A program made the translations under genes and the position numbers. DNA of 64,000 nucleotides from Microbacterium sp. SMR1. GTDB taxonomy: Bacteria; Actinomycetota; Actinomycetes; Actinomycetales; Microbacteriaceae. Positions 44,001 through 55,613 of the stretch are shown in pieces. The stretch covers positions 682,001 through 746,000 of the forward strand of contig NZ_QMBN01000001.1 in the NCBI RefSeq assembly GCF_003289625.1. Direction: 5' to 3'. Within the stretch, counting starts at the first letter, position 1. The number at the start of each line of letters is the position of its first letter. The notes below the pieces were generated by a model, which worked only from the letters and a program-made list of their open reading frames with translations, had not been told where the DNA came from and ran no database searches.

Positions 44001-44411
44001 GCGGAAGGCACCGCGATCGCACTGCTGTCGGGGGGCGGGTTCGTCCTGCTCGACACCACCACGACCCCGGAGCTCGAGGCCGAGGGCCTGGCGCGCGACG
44101 TGATCCGCGCGGTGCAGGACACCCGGAAGGCCGCCGGCTTCGAAGTCAGCGACCGCATCCGGCTGATGCTGACGTTCGATTCCGACGAGGATGCCGCTGC
44201 TGTCGCATCGGCATTCGACGCCGCCGATGTGGCGGGCGAGACGCTGGCCCGCGAATGGGCGGTGCGCTCACGCACCTCGACCGTTGCCGAGTCTGCGGAG
44301 TCCGTCGCCGCGACCGAGCCCGACTTCGAGGCCGTGGTCGCGGCCAAGACCTACGCGAACAGGGGAGACCTCGCCGTGAGCGTCACCCGGCTGACAGGAG
44401 AGACCGCATGA
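41034..44411 (+). CDS. ileS: Isoleucine--tRNA ligase
   Basis: A 1125-residue class I synthetase. The HIGH motif is the variant HYGH at 66-69 ([11 protein letters not shown]) and KMSKS is at about residue 649 ([13 protein letters not shown]). The long CP1 editing domain clears valine mistakes. Length and the HYGH form indicate the eukaryote-like type 2 IleS, which is common in actinobacteria and tends to resist mupirocin, though resistance is a family inference. It is controlled by the T-box leader just upstream. folC overlaps the stop by four bases. Confidence 0.97.
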   Translation: MTYPKSSAFGPAADSVVPSPRFPDVERDVLAFWERDDTFRSSIARREGAPEWVFYDGPPFANGLPHYGHLLTGYAKDVFPRFQTMRGKKVDRVFGWDTHGLPAELEAMKQLGITEKSEIEAMGIAAFNDKARSSVLEYTREWEDYVTRQARWVDFERGYKTLDTGFMESVLWAFKELWDKDLAYEGHRVLPYCWRDETPLSNHELRMDDDVYKMRQDPSVTVTFPFVGAKAESLGLTGVRALAWTTTPWTLPTNLALAVGPDIRYVVLPGGPAGAADVHEDRVEADAHRYLLAEDLLAGYAKDLGYGDVDEARAAIERTVLGSELADVQYDRLFDYYADTDTWGTGSAWRVLVDDYVTTTDGTGIVHQAPAYGEDDQRVTGAAGIPLIMSLDDGGRFLPQVTDVAGELWMDANRPLIRLLKAEGRLLREASYEHSYPHCWRCRNPLIYKAVSSWFVRVTAIKDRLLELNEQITWAPENVKHGQFGKWLEGARDWSISRNRFWGSPIPVWKSDDPEYPRTDVYGSLADIERDFGRLPRNEAGEVDLHRPFIDDLTRPNPDDPTGRSTMRRIEDVFDVWFDSGSMPYAQVHYPFENREWFDEHAPADFIVEYIGQTRGWFYVMHVLSGALFDRPAFSGVACHGIVLGSDGQKMSKSLRNYPDVSEVFDRDGSDAMRWFLMGSSVLRGGNLVVTEEGIRAGVREFLLPLWNTWYFFATYANAAGGEGGAGYEARRRTDSTNVLDRYILALTGDLVRDVAADLEALDSTMAAAKLRDFAEALTNWYIRRSRDRFWVGVVPDDDSSTEAFDTLYTVLETLTRVAAPLLPLVSERVWQGLTGGRSVHLEDWPDADEFAPAADIRSAMDAVREVSSVANALRKKEGKRVRLPLPQLTVAMTDAASLEQFADILRDELNVKDVAVAELSDDLAASYGISQRLSVNARAAGPRLGKQVQHVIAGARAGLWREQDGVVTVDGVALEPGEYDLTLEAGGVAEGTAIALLSGGGFVLLDTTTTPELEAEGLARDVIRAVQDTRKAAGFEVSDRIRLMLTFDSDEDAAAVASAFDAADVAGETLAREWAVRSRTSTVAESAESVAATEPDFEAVVAAKTYANRGDLAVSVTRLTGETA

Positions 44412-45760
44412 CCGATCAGGCCCGCGCCGACGCCGTATACACGGCGCTGCTGCAGCGTCAGGGGGAGCAGTGGGTGCAGCCCCGCGTCGAGCGGACACGA
44501 CGCGTTCTCGAACTGCTGGACGACCCGCAGCGCACCTACCGCGTCGTGCACGTGACGGGAACGAACGGCAAGACGTCGACGAGCCGGATGATCGAGAGCC
44601 TCGTGCGCGCGCACGGGCTGCGCACCGGGCTCTTCACCAGCCCGCACCTCGAGCGCTTCACCGAGCGCATCCTGATCGACGGCGAGCCGATCGCCGACGC
44701 CGCGGTCGCCGACGCGTGGGACGAGATCGCTCCCTTCGTCGACCTCGTGGACGCTGAGCTGGATGCGGCGGGTGACGCTCCTCTGACGTTCTTCGAGCTG
44801 CTCACCGTCCTCGCCTTCGTCGCGTTCTCCGACGCGCCCGTCGATGTCGCGGTCATCGAGGTGGGCATGGGCGGATCGTGGGACTCGACCAACACCGCCG
44901 ACGGGGACGTCGCCGTCATCGGCCCCGTCGCGCTCGACCACGCCGACCGCCTCGGCGAGACCATCGCCGAGATCGCCGCGGTCAAGGCGGGCATCATCAA
45001 GCCCGGCGCGGCGGTCGTCTCGGCCGTGCAGACACCCGAGGCGGCCGAGCAGATCCGAGCGCGCGCCGCGGAGGCGGCCGCCACCGTCGGGTTCGCCGGT
45101 GAAGAGTTCGGTCTGACCGCGCACAGCCTCGCCGTCGGCGGACAGCAGATCAGTGTTCGGGGGCGCGCGGGGGAGTACCCCGAGCTCTACCTGCCGCTTT
45201 ACGGCTCTCACCAAGCCGAGAACGCCGCCCTCGCGGTCGCCGCGGTCGAAGCTCTCATCGGCGCCGAGGACCAGGCACTCCACGCGGAGGTCGTCGCGGA
45301 CGGACTGGGCGCTGTCACCTCCCCGGGTCGCCTGCAGCTGCTCGGGATCAGTCCGACCGTGCTCGTCGACAGTGCGCACAATCCCCACGGCGCAGCGGCA
45401 CTCGCGGCGGCGCTGCGCGAGTCGTTCGACTTCGACGAGTGGGGCATCGTGCTCGGTGTTCTGGGAGACAAGGACGCCGCGGGGATCGTCGAGGCCCTCG
45501 CACCGGTCGCCGCGCACGTGTTCGCGACCTCACCGGACTCGGAGCGCGCGTCGGAGCCGACCCTCGTCGCCGATCTTGCCGAGGAGCGCGGACTCGGGGT
45601 CACCGAGCACCGCGACCTCGTCGAAGCGGCCGAGGCCGCGCGCGAGTGGGCCGCGGCTGCGGAACGGCGCGCGGTGATCATCGCCGGTTCGGTCGTGCTC
45701 GCGGGCGAAGCGATCGCCCTCGCCGCCGCAGAGGACTGGAAGTCGGGATGGCAGGCGTGA
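44408..45760 (+). CDS. folC: Bifunctional folylpolyglutamate/dihydrofolate synthase
   Basis: A 450-residue Mur-ligase-fold enzyme that adds glutamate to dihydropteroate or folates. The P-loop TGTNGKTST is at 50-58, the omega-loop region [12 protein letters not shown] follows, and [14 protein letters not shown] and the C-terminal VDSAHNPHG are diagnostic. Its ATG overlaps the ileS stop (ATGA), so translation is coupled to a gene under isoleucine T-box control. It makes the folate cofactors needed for purines, thymidine and formyl-methionine. Confidence 0.96.
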   Translation: MTDQARADAVYTALLQRQGEQWVQPRVERTRRVLELLDDPQRTYRVVHVTGTNGKTSTSRMIESLVRAHGLRTGLFTSPHLERFTERILIDGEPIADAAVADAWDEIAPFVDLVDAELDAAGDAPLTFFELLTVLAFVAFSDAPVDVAVIEVGMGGSWDSTNTADGDVAVIGPVALDHADRLGETIAEIAAVKAGIIKPGAAVVSAVQTPEAAEQIRARAAEAAATVGFAGEEFGLTAHSLAVGGQQISVRGRAGEYPELYLPLYGSHQAENAALAVAAVEALIGAEDQALHAEVVADGLGAVTSPGRLQLLGISPTVLVDSAHNPHGAAALAAALRESFDFDEWGIVLGVLGDKDAAGIVEALAPVAAHVFATSPDSERASEPTLVADLAEERGLGVTEHRDLVEAAEAAREWAAAAERRAVIIAGSVVLAGEAIALAAAEDWKSGWQA

Positions 45761-46149
45761 GACGGCCTCGCGAGCGCCGACGTCGCGGTGCCGCGGAGTC
45801 GCTCGGATCGGTCGTCCTCGGTTTCGAATCCATCGTGGTCTTCCTCGGCGGACTGACCGTCTACGGACTCGGTGCGCTGCCGGAGGACGTCGCCGACTGG
45901 TGGGGAGTGGTCGCCGGGGCGGTCCTCGCCGTGGCGATGATCGTCACCTCAGGGCTGCTGCGGCACCGGTGGGGCATCCTCCTGGGCTGGCTGCTGCAGG
46001 TGGTCCTGGCTCTCGGGGTGTTCCTCGTGCCGGCGCTCGGGATCGTCGCGCTGGTTTTCGGCGGCATGTACGCGTATGCGACCATCAAGGGGGCTGCTCT
46101 CGACCGGCGGAACGCCGCCCTCGCAGCCGACGAATCGAACGGAGACTGA
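45757..46149 (+). CDS. DUF4233 membrane protein
   Basis: A 130-residue protein with four hydrophobic helices and a basic N-terminus ([17 protein letters not shown]). The pattern FESIVVFLGGLTVYGLG and HRWGILLGWLLQVVL matches DUF4233, which is regularly found between folC and ndk in actinobacteria. The GTG at 45757 overlaps the folC stop by four bases (GTGA); an ATG at 45748 is possible. Function unknown; its fixed position suggests a link to nucleotide or folate metabolism or to envelope growth. Confidence 0.88.
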   Translation: MRRPRERRRRGAAESLGSVVLGFESIVVFLGGLTVYGLGALPEDVADWWGVVAGAVLAVAMIVTSGLLRHRWGILLGWLLQVVLALGVFLVPALGIVALVFGGMYAYATIKGAALDRRNAALAADESNGD

Positions 46150-46150
46150 C

Positions 46151-46567
46151 ATGCCCACCGAAGAGACCCTCGTCCTCGTCAAGCCTGACGGTGTGGCCCG
46201 CGGCCTCACCGGCGCGATCCTCGCCCGCATCGAGGCGAAGGGCTACGCGCTCGTCGACATCCGGCTCGTCGAACCCGACCGGGAGGTGCTCGAGAAGCAT
46301 TACGAGGAGCACGCCGGCAAGCCGTTCTACGAACCGCTGCTCGAGTTCATGCAGAGCGGCCCCTCGGTCGCCATCCGCTTGGCCGGCAATCGCGTCATCG
46401 AGGGCTTCCGCTCGCTCGCCGGAACCACCGACCCCACGACGGCCGCACCCGGTACGATCCGGGGCGACTTCGGACGCGACTGGGGCCTGGCCGTTCAGCA
46501 GAACCTCGTCCACGGCTCCGACAGCGCCGAGTCCGCCGCGCGCGAGCTCGAGATCTGGTTCGGCTGA
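46151..46567 (+). CDS. ndk: Nucleoside-diphosphate kinase
   Basis: A 138-residue Ndk that equalises nucleoside triphosphate pools. The phosphohistidine is H121 in NLVHGSDS; TLVLVKPDGVARGL, PGTIRGDF and the Kpn-loop region are conserved. Length is typical. It starts one base after DUF4233 ends and completes the ileS-folC-DUF4233-ndk operon, then a long hairpin follows. Confidence 0.97.
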   Translation: MPTEETLVLVKPDGVARGLTGAILARIEAKGYALVDIRLVEPDREVLEKHYEEHAGKPFYEPLLEFMQSGPSVAIRLAGNRVIEGFRSLAGTTDPTTAAPGTIRGDFGRDWGLAVQQNLVHGSDSAESAARELEIWFG

Positions 46568-46580
46568 CCGACTCTGCGAA

Positions 46581-46626
46581 ACGACGCCCGCCGGCCGACG
46601 TCACGACGTCGATCGGCGGGCGTCGT
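46581..46626. terminator. Bidirectional terminator between ndk and the VKOR gene
   Basis: A perfect 13-bp stem (ACGACGCCCGCCG and complement) encloses a further 6-bp stem (CGACGT/ACGTCG with a CACG loop). It lies between convergent genes; CGTCGTCT follows. Confidence 0.82.
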
Positions 46627-46630
46627 CGTC

Positions 46631-47230
46631 TCAGAGGAAGCCGATCCAGTCGAGCCGGATCTGTGCGATCACGGCGATGGCGACGTAGCTGAGCACGGCG
46701 AGAAGCGGCACCCAGCCGGTCAGAGTGGCGGCGATCCCTCGGCCTCGACGCGGCAGCGGCACGACGCCCGACCTGAGCAGGTGCAGGGTGACGGCGTAGA
46801 AGCTCGGGATGGTCACGAACCAAGTGACCATGCACCAGGGGCAGAGCGTTCCGAGAACGAAGATGCTCTGCGAGATCAGCCACACCACGAAGCCGAACGC
46901 GAACGCCATGCCGGCCCAGAAGAGCAGCCAGAACCACCGGGCGAAGCGTGCGCCCGCGAGGATCGCGGCGCCCACGACGATCGGCGCGACCCAGCCGGTG
47001 AGCCCCAGCAGCGGGTTGGGGAAGCCGAAGACCGAACCCTGGGCAGAGGTCAGGTTCGCCCCGCACTGCACGACGAGGTTAAAGTCGCATGATGCCGTGG
47101 CCGTGGCGTCTTCGAGCAGGTGGAGCCGCTCTGTCGTCAGCGCGAACGCTGCGATCCATCCGATGACGCCCGCGATCATCAGCCAGACGGCGAGTGCGAC
47201 AGGGCGGGCGTGGCTACGGGGTGCGGACAT
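46631..47230 (-). CDS. Vitamin K epoxide reductase (VKOR) family protein
   Basis: A 199-residue membrane protein with four to five helices. The redox-active CxxC is in GTLCPWCMVTW, and the two loop cysteines in ASCDFNLVVQCG complete the VKOR set. It re-oxidises a DsbA-like thiol oxidase using quinone and so drives disulfide formation in exported proteins. It is not fused to a thioredoxin domain, and no DsbA gene is in the window, so its partner must be elsewhere. GATAAT ends 7 bases before the ATG, predicting a leaderless mRNA. Confidence 0.93.
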   Translation of the reverse strand: MSAPRSHARPVALAVWLMIAGVIGWIAAFALTTERLHLLEDATATASCDFNLVVQCGANLTSAQGSVFGFPNPLLGLTGWVAPIVVGAAILAGARFARWFWLLFWAGMAFAFGFVVWLISQSIFVLGTLCPWCMVTWFVTIPSFYAVTLHLLRSGVVPLPRRGRGIAATLTGWVPLLAVLSYVAIAVIAQIRLDWIGFL

Positions 47231-47309
47231 GACCGCGATTATCCCATCGGCATCGATGACCCCGCCGTGAGCATCGGCCCCGTGTCCCACGAAGCGACGC
47301 GCGTAGTGC

Positions 47310-47504
47310 GATAATGGATGCCGATGCTCGTCTGCAGCCGCGCTGCGACAGGACATCACGAGAGACTTCGGGCAATGGCTGCCCACGCAGGCCGCGCCGA
47401 GAGCCGGCTGCACACCGAGTGAGTTCGCGGCTCGTCCTTCCGGGAGCGACGCCGCCAGAGATGTACCGGGTGGCGCGCGGTGCCGCCCGAAGAGGAGTAC
47501 GCCA
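47310..47504 (+). promoter_or_regulatory. Promoter and long structured leader of the RNase E/G gene
   Basis: A -10-like GATAAT (47310-47315) precedes a leader of about 180 bases. It contains several predicted short stems, for example GGGCA/TGCCC near 47371-47386 and GGGTGGC/GCCGCCC near 47469-47489. RNase E genes in other bacteria carry long leaders that the enzyme cuts to limit its own level, which would fit. No protein-coding frame is supported here. Confidence 0.5.
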
Positions 47505-49910
47505 GTGATGGCCGATGATCGCAACGACAGCCCGACCCCCGATGAGCCCGCGAACGCGGTAGACCCCGCCGCAGCCGAGCTCGCTGACGCGGTGACGTCG
47601 ATCGACGCCACCGAGGAGCACATCGACAGCGGGCGTGCCGCAGAGGATGCCGCGCCGGAACCCGGTTCCGGAATGACCGCGGAGACCGGCACCGAGGGGA
47701 CGCCTGCCGCGCCCGAGTCCGCGTCCGTCGAGGAGGCCGCCCCCTCGGAGGAACCCGTCGTCCCCGCTGGCCAGCCGGCGCCCGCCGAAGAAGCTGAGGA
47801 GCCGGCCCCCGCTGAGGAGCCGGCGCCGACGGACGAGCCGGCGCCCACGGACGAGCCGGCCGCTTCCGGCCCGCCCACCGCGGTCTCGCTCGGCCTGTTG
47901 CCGGCGGAGTTCGTATCGGCGGTGTCCACCGCGCTGCACTTCTACGCGCCCGAGATCGCGCCTCTTCCCGCGCTGCCGGACGACACCGATGACGACGACA
48001 ACGGATCCTCGTCGAGCTCGAGCAGCTCGCGCCGCCGTGGCCGTCGCCGCGGCGGGTCGAACGGCGACGAGGGCAATGAGCCCGCTCCGCGCCAGCGCGC
48101 CGTCGAGTTGATCACCGAGCCCCAGCGCATCAAGGGCTCCACTCGCCTGGAGGCGAAGAAGCAGCGTCGCCGGGACGGGCGGGAAGCCGGTCGTCGACGC
48201 ACCGTCGTCACCGAGGCGGAGTTCCTCGCGCGGCGCGAAGCGGTCGACCGCGTCATGGTCGTGCGCTCGAAGAGCGGCCGCATCCAGATCGCCGTGCTCG
48301 AGGACAACGTGCTCGTCGAGCACTACGTCGCGCGCAACCAGGACGCTTCCCTCATCGGCAACGTCTACCTCGGCCGCGTGCAGAACGTCCTGCCGAGCAT
48401 GGAAGCCGCGTTCGTCGACATCGGGCGTGGCCGCAACGCCGTGCTGTACTCGGGCGAGGTCGACTGGGATGCCGTCGAGACGGGCAACCAGCCCCGTCGC
48501 ATCGAGCTCGCCTTGAAGTCGGGCGACCGCGTCCTCGTGCAGGTCACGAAGGACCCCGTCGGCCACAAGGGCGCGCGCCTCACCAGCCAGATCTCGTTGC
48601 CCGGCCGCTACCTCGTGTACGTCCCCGGCGGTGCGATGAACGGCATCTCTCGCAAGCTGCCCGACACCGAGCGGGCGCGTCTCAAGCGCATCCTCAAAGA
48701 GGTGCTCCCGGAGTCCTCGGGTGTGATCGTGCGCACCGCCGCCGAGGGCGCGACCGAGGATCAGCTGACGCGCGACGTTCAGCGCCTCACCTCGCAGTGG
48801 GAGCACATCAGCTCGCAGCTCGAGAAGATCCAGGCGCCGGCCCTCCTGCACTCCGAGCCCGATCTGCTGGTAAAGATCGTGCGCGACGTCTTCAACGAGG
48901 ACTTCTCGCGAATGCTCATCCAGGGTGACGAGGCGTACTCGACGATCACCTCCTACCTCACCGGCGTCGCTCCCGATCTCCTCGAGCGCGTCGAGAAGTA
49001 CGAGGACGAACAGGACCCGTTCGACGCGTTCCGCGTGACCGAACAGATCGAGAAGGCCCTCGACCGCAAGGTGTGGCTGCCTTCCGGAGGTTCGCTCGTG
49101 ATCGACCGCACCGAAGCGATGACCGTGGTCGATGTCAACACCGGCAAGTTCGTCGGTTCCGGGGGCAACCTCGAAGAGACCGTCACGAAGAACAACCTGG
49201 AGGCTGCGGAAGAGATCGTCCGCCAGCTTCGTCTACGCGACATCGGCGGCATCATCGTCGTCGACTTCATCGACATGGTGCTCGAATCGAACCGCGATCT
49301 CGTGCTGCGGCGCCTCATCGAATGCCTGAGCCGCGACCGCACCAAGCATCAGGTCGCGGAGGTCACCTCTCTCGGTCTCGTCCAGATGACGCGCAAGAAG
49401 CTGGGCCTCGGGTTGCTGGAGACATTCAGCGAGGCGTGCGACGTATGTGCTGGCCGCGGGGTCATCGTTCACCACGACCCGGTCGTCAAGCACCGCGGTG
49501 GCGGAGTTCAGGGCGGCAACGGCAACGGCTCGGCGCGGCGCGGTCGCGGCGGCGGCAACGCGGCACCGGCTCCCGCGAACGGTGGCACCCACGTCATCAC
49601 CGAGGGCGCGAAGTCGGCCCTGGCGCAGATCGCTGCCTCGACGATCCAGGCGACCGCGGCCGATGAGGATGCCGAGATCATCGCGGCTCCCGTCGAGGCC
49701 GAGCCCGCGCCCGTCGAGCGCCCGAAGAAGCCCCGTCGCAAGAAGGCCGAGCCCAAGGCGCCGCGGACCGAGAAGGATCTTCTCCTCGATTCGGTCCTCA
49801 ACGCGCTTCCCGAGCCCAAGGCGCCCGGTCAGGGACGAGGACGTCGTCGCGTGACCACGGCCGCCCTCAGCGGCACCCCGGTGTCGGCTGCGCCGGCTTC
49901 GGACGACTGA
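47505..49910 (+). CDS. rne: Ribonuclease E/G family endoribonuclease
   Basis: An 801-residue endonuclease for mRNA decay and rRNA/tRNA processing. A Pro/Ala/Glu-rich disordered N-terminal region of about 210 residues precedes the catalytic core: S1 domain around [16 protein letters not shown], the DNase I-like subdomain with [14 protein letters not shown] and [11 protein letters not shown] supplying the metal-binding Asp residues, and Zn-link CDVCAGRG near residue 646. The C-terminal 150 residues are disordered and basic ([18 protein letters not shown]), probably for RNA or partner binding. GAGGAG is 7 bases before GTG 47505; ATG 47508 is an alternative. Confidence 0.95.
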   Translation: MMADDRNDSPTPDEPANAVDPAAAELADAVTSIDATEEHIDSGRAAEDAAPEPGSGMTAETGTEGTPAAPESASVEEAAPSEEPVVPAGQPAPAEEAEEPAPAEEPAPTDEPAPTDEPAASGPPTAVSLGLLPAEFVSAVSTALHFYAPEIAPLPALPDDTDDDDNGSSSSSSSSRRRGRRRGGSNGDEGNEPAPRQRAVELITEPQRIKGSTRLEAKKQRRRDGREAGRRRTVVTEAEFLARREAVDRVMVVRSKSGRIQIAVLEDNVLVEHYVARNQDASLIGNVYLGRVQNVLPSMEAAFVDIGRGRNAVLYSGEVDWDAVETGNQPRRIELALKSGDRVLVQVTKDPVGHKGARLTSQISLPGRYLVYVPGGAMNGISRKLPDTERARLKRILKEVLPESSGVIVRTAAEGATEDQLTRDVQRLTSQWEHISSQLEKIQAPALLHSEPDLLVKIVRDVFNEDFSRMLIQGDEAYSTITSYLTGVAPDLLERVEKYEDEQDPFDAFRVTEQIEKALDRKVWLPSGGSLVIDRTEAMTVVDVNTGKFVGSGGNLEETVTKNNLEAAEEIVRQLRLRDIGGIIVVDFIDMVLESNRDLVLRRLIECLSRDRTKHQVAEVTSLGLVQMTRKKLGLGLLETFSEACDVCAGRGVIVHHDPVVKHRGGGVQGGNGNGSARRGRGGGNAAPAPANGGTHVITEGAKSALAQIAASTIQATAADEDAEIIAAPVEAEPAPVERPKKPRRKKAEPKAPRTEKDLLLDSVLNALPEPKAPGQGRGRRRVTTAALSGTPVSAAPASDD

Positions 49911-49926
49911 CGCCCATCGTCGAGAC

Positions 49927-49962
49927 GAACGCCGCGGGATCGCTTCAGATCCCGCGGCGTTC
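49927..49962. terminator. Bidirectional terminator between rne and DUF4031 gene
   Basis: A perfect 15-bp stem (GAACGCCGCGGGATC and complement, 6-base loop) lies between convergent genes. Its right arm codes for the last residues of the DUF4031 protein, so terminator and coding end are the same bases. Confidence 0.82.
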
Positions 49963-50217
49963 GCGCGCTGTGACCCTCAGCCCGGAGGCGATGAGCCGGC
50001 GTACGAGCTCGTGGCCCGAGACGTGCTGGGCGCCGCCGGCGATGAGGCGCTCGAATGCCGAATCGGGGACGTCGTAGTGGTCGAGATCGAATGCCCGCGC
50101 GGGCAGATCATGGCGTCGCGCGAAGGCATGGAGCTCATCGAGGTCCGTATCGCTGACCAGGTGCGACCACAGGCGGCCGTGGGCCGGCCAGCGCGGATCG
50201 TCGATGAGGATCGCCAT
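49945..50217 (-). CDS. DUF4031 domain-containing protein
   Basis: A 90-residue protein. [22 protein letters not shown] and [17 protein letters not shown] are the signature segments of DUF4031, a small actinobacterial family of unknown function (here quoted in parts: [18 protein letters not shown]). TAGGAT ends 6 bases before the ATG, so it is probably leaderless. It faces the L21 gene divergently, and its 3' end overlaps the rne terminator. Nothing in the sequence indicates catalysis. Confidence 0.85.
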   Translation of the reverse strand: MAILIDDPRWPAHGRLWSHLVSDTDLDELHAFARRHDLPARAFDLDHYDVPDSAFERLIAGGAQHVSGHELVRRLIASGLRVTARERRGI

Positions 50218-50277
50218 CCTCCGATCCTAGGGAGCGCCTCGCTCGGCGGCTCCGAAGCGACACACCCGGCCGTCCTT

Positions 50278-50375
50278 TTGCCGGATCTCCCGGCATCCGG
50301 TAAAGTGGACCCTTGGTGCAGCGAGTCCGTCGACGTCCCGTCACGATTGCGGCTCAGCCACAGGATCCTCTGTGG
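50278..50375 (+). promoter_or_regulatory. Promoter and leader hairpin of the rplU-rpmA operon
   Basis: TTGCCG (50278-50283), 17 bases, TAAAGT (50301-50306) forms a good promoter. The leader of about 135 bases contains GCCACAG/CTGTGGC (50357-50376 region), a 7-bp hairpin that could be the site for ribosomal-protein feedback; that role is inferred. Confidence 0.6.
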
Positions 50376-50448
50376 CACGCGCACCAAGACTTTCCAGTCT
50401 CGCAAAGACAATCGGAGCCGTGCGCTCCACAGAAGAAACAGGTGTGAA

Positions 50449-50757
50449 GTGGTTTACGCAGTTGTGCGCGCCGGCGGCCGTCAGGAGAAGGTCGAGGTCG
50501 GCACGATCGTCGTCCTCGATCGTCAGGCGGCTCAGATCGGTGACAAGCTCGAGCTTCCCGCCGTTCTCCTCGTCGACGGCGACGCCGTGACCACCGACGC
50601 TGACAAGCTCGCGAAGGTCACGGTCACCGCCGAGGTTCTCGGTGAGGAGCGCGGCCCGAAGATCGTGATCCAGAAGTTCAAGAACAAGACCGGCTACAAG
50701 AAGCGCCAGGGCCACCGTCAGGACCTCACGCGCGTCAAGATCACCGGCATCAAGTAA
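50449..50757 (+). CDS. rplU: 50S ribosomal protein L21
   Basis: A 102-residue ribosomal protein that binds 23S rRNA near L20. Start is GTG at 50449, giving [17 protein letters not shown], the L21 N-terminus with its typical YAVVxxGGKQ-like pattern. The C-terminus [16 protein letters not shown] is the basic rRNA-binding region. It is first in the rplU-rpmA operon; rpmA follows 17 bases later. Confidence 0.97.
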   Translation: MVYAVVRAGGRQEKVEVGTIVVLDRQAAQIGDKLELPAVLLVDGDAVTTDADKLAKVTVTAEVLGEERGPKIVIQKFKNKTGYKKRQGHRQDLTRVKITGIK

Positions 50758-50774
50758 GCCAGGGAGACGCAGAG

Positions 50775-53444
<2,670 letters not shown>

Positions 53445-53468
53445 GGCCGCCGTCGCTAGACTGGCGTG

Positions 53469-54731
53469 ATGACCACAGCCGTCGCATCCGACGTCGCCGA
53501 GCGCCTGGGCGCCGCGAAACGGGCGAGCCGCTCGATCGGCCTTCTGGACGATGCCGCCAAGACCCTGCTCCTCGACGGTATCGCCGACGCGTTGAGCGCC
53601 GACACCGCCCGCATCGTCACGGCGAACCGCGATGACCTGGAGCGCGGCGAGGCGGACGGGATCTCTGCCGGTCTGCGCGACCGCCTCATGCTCGACGAGG
53701 CACGCGTCGCGTCCCTCGCGCGTGCTGTGCGCGATGTGGCACGCCTCCCGGATCCTGTCGGGCGTGTGCTCGATGAGCGCGAGCTGCCGGGCGGCGTGCG
53801 ACTCCAGAAGGTGTCCGTGCCGTTCGGCGTCGTCGCCTCCATCTACGAAGCCCGGCCGAACGTCACGGTGGACATCACGGCGCTCGCGCTCCGCTCAGGA
53901 AACGCCGTCGTCCTGCGCGGCGGCTCCGCAGCGCAGTCGACCAACGCCGCGCTGATCGAGGCGATGCGGGGTGCGCTGCAGCGAGCCGGGGTCGACCCCG
54001 ACGGCATCCAGACCGTCGATGACTTCGGCCGCGACGGCGCGCGGGCGCTCATGCGGGCCCGGGGCCTCGTCGACGTCCTGGTTCCTCGCGGCAGTGCCCA
54101 GCTCATCGAGACCGTCGTGACCGAGTCGACGGTGCCGGTCATCGAGACCGGAGCCGGGGTCGTCCACATCGTCCTCGACGAGTCCGCTCCGCTCGAGTGG
54201 GCGCGCGAGATCGTCGTGAACGCGAAAGCGCAGCGGCCGAGCGTCTGCAATGCGGTCGAGACCGTGCTCGTCGTGCGGTCGGCGGCCGACCGCCTGGTCC
54301 CGCCCGTGTCCGCGGCGCTCATCGGCGCAGGAGTCACGATCCACGGCGACGATGACGTGCGCCGCCTCGTGCCCGCCGCCGTTCCCGCAACGGACGACGA
54401 CTGGGCGACCGAGCACATGAGCCTCGACCTCGCCATGCGCGTGGTCGACGATCTCGACGAGGCTCTCGAACATATCCGTCGCTACTCGACGATGCACACC
54501 GAGGCCATCGTGACCGCCGACGATGCGAATGCCGAGCGCTTCCTCGCTGAAGTGGACGCCGCTGTCGTCATGGCGAACGCGTCGACGCGGTTCACCGACG
54601 GGGGCGAGTTCGGCTTCGGTGCCGAGGTCGGCATCTCGACTCAGAAGCTGCATGCCCGCGGCCCGATGGGACTTCCCGAGCTGACCAGCACGAAGTGGCT
54701 CGCGCGCGGCGCCGGGCAGACGCGCGCCTGA
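53469..54731 (+). CDS. proA: Gamma-glutamyl phosphate reductase
   Basis: A 420-residue NADPH-dependent aldehyde-dehydrogenase-fold enzyme for the second step of proline synthesis. The catalytic Cys is in RPSVCNAVETVL near residue 260; EARPNVTVD, LRSGNAVVLRGG and EFGFGAEVGISTQKLHARGP are conserved. TAGACT ends 6 bases before ATG 53469 with no ribosome site, so a leaderless transcript separate from obg-proB is likely; GTG 53466 is an alternative. Confidence 0.96.
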   Translation: MTTAVASDVAERLGAAKRASRSIGLLDDAAKTLLLDGIADALSADTARIVTANRDDLERGEADGISAGLRDRLMLDEARVASLARAVRDVARLPDPVGRVLDERELPGGVRLQKVSVPFGVVASIYEARPNVTVDITALALRSGNAVVLRGGSAAQSTNAALIEAMRGALQRAGVDPDGIQTVDDFGRDGARALMRARGLVDVLVPRGSAQLIETVVTESTVPVIETGAGVVHIVLDESAPLEWAREIVVNAKAQRPSVCNAVETVLVVRSAADRLVPPVSAALIGAGVTIHGDDDVRRLVPAAVPATDDDWATEHMSLDLAMRVVDDLDEALEHIRRYSTMHTEAIVTADDANAERFLAEVDAAVVMANASTRFTDGGEFGFGAEVGISTQKLHARGPMGLPELTSTKWLARGAGQTRA

Positions 54732-54778
54732 CCACCTAAACTTGATACGCGCCGCCGCGCGAAACGAACGGAGCCACG

Positions 54779-55006
54779 ATGACCCTCGCCACGATCACCG
54801 CATTCGCCGCCGAGCAGACCGAGCACCACGGCAATGTGCAGGCGGAGACGATGATCTTCGGCGTCATCGCCCTGGTCATCTTCCTCGCTCTCGGGCTCGT
54901 GACGCTGTCGTACCGCAACGTCGCCAACCGCCACGACGGCAAGGCCGAGGCCTACGCCGCCGCTCACGGCAAGCAACTGACGCAGTCGGAGAACGGCCAC
55001 CACTGA
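54779..55006 (+). CDS. Small single-pass membrane protein (75 aa)
   Basis: A 75-residue protein with one clear membrane helix ([20 protein letters not shown]) between a short N-terminus with a His-Glu-rich stretch (EQTEHHGN) and a cytoplasmic-type charged tail ending ENGHH. CGGAGCCACG precedes the start. It lies between proA and nadD with 10 bases to nadD, as small proteins of this sort often do in actinobacteria. Function unknown. Confidence 0.8.
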   Translation: MTLATITAFAAEQTEHHGNVQAETMIFGVIALVIFLALGLVTLSYRNVANRHDGKAEAYAAAHGKQLTQSENGHH

Positions 55007-55016
55007 GGCCGCACCG

Positions 55017-55613
55017 ATGACGGGAACGCGTGCGCCGCGTATCGGCGTGATGGGCGGCACGTTCGACCCGATTCATCATGGGCACCTGGTGGCCGCGAGC
55101 GAGGTCGCGCAGTCGTTCGATCTGGACGAAGTCATCTTCGTGCCGACGGGAACGCCGTGGCAGAAGTCGTTCGTGTCGCCGGGGGAGCATCGGTACCTCA
55201 TGACGGTCATCGCGACGGCTTCGAACCCGATGTTCACGGTGAGTCGCGTCGACATCGACCGCGACGGTCCGACGTACACGATCGACACACTGCGCGATCT
55301 GAAGGCACAACGTCCCGACGCCGACTTCTTCTTCATCACGGGAGCTGACGCCATCGCGCAGATTCTCAGCTGGAGGAACCATGATGAACTGTGGGAGCTC
55401 GCGCATTTCGTCGCCGTCTCGCGTCCCGGCCACACGCTTTCGAGTGCCGGACTGCCCAGCGATGACGTGAGCCTGCTCGAGATCCCCGCGCTGGCCATCT
55501 CGTCGACCGACTGCCGGGCACGAGTCGGACGCGGACATCCGGTGTGGTACCTCGTTCCAGACGGGGTCGTCCAATACATTGCGAAGCATCATCTCTATCG
55601 GAGCAAGGCATGA
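55017..55613 (+). CDS. nadD: Nicotinate-nucleotide adenylyltransferase
   Basis: A 198-residue enzyme that joins nicotinate mononucleotide and ATP to form deamido-NAD. The nucleotidyl-transferase signature [11 protein letters not shown] is at 13-23, and [11 protein letters not shown] is the ISST/RxxxG motif for the ATP phosphates. It overlaps the next gene by four bases (ATGA). Length is usual. Confidence 0.97.
   Translation: MTGTRAPRIGVMGGTFDPIHHGHLVAASEVAQSFDLDEVIFVPTGTPWQKSFVSPGEHRYLMTVIATASNPMFTVSRVDIDRDGPTYTIDTLRDLKAQRPDADFFFITGADAIAQILSWRNHDELWELAHFVAVSRPGHTLSSAGLPSDDVSLLEIPALAISSTDCRARVGRGHPVWYLVPDGVVQYIAKHHLYRSKA

Noticed and set aside
47214..48851. 545-codon minus-strand frame across the rne leader and N-terminus
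   Set aside because: Arg/Gly-rich reverse reading of RNase E; the plus strand has the S1 and catalytic motifs.
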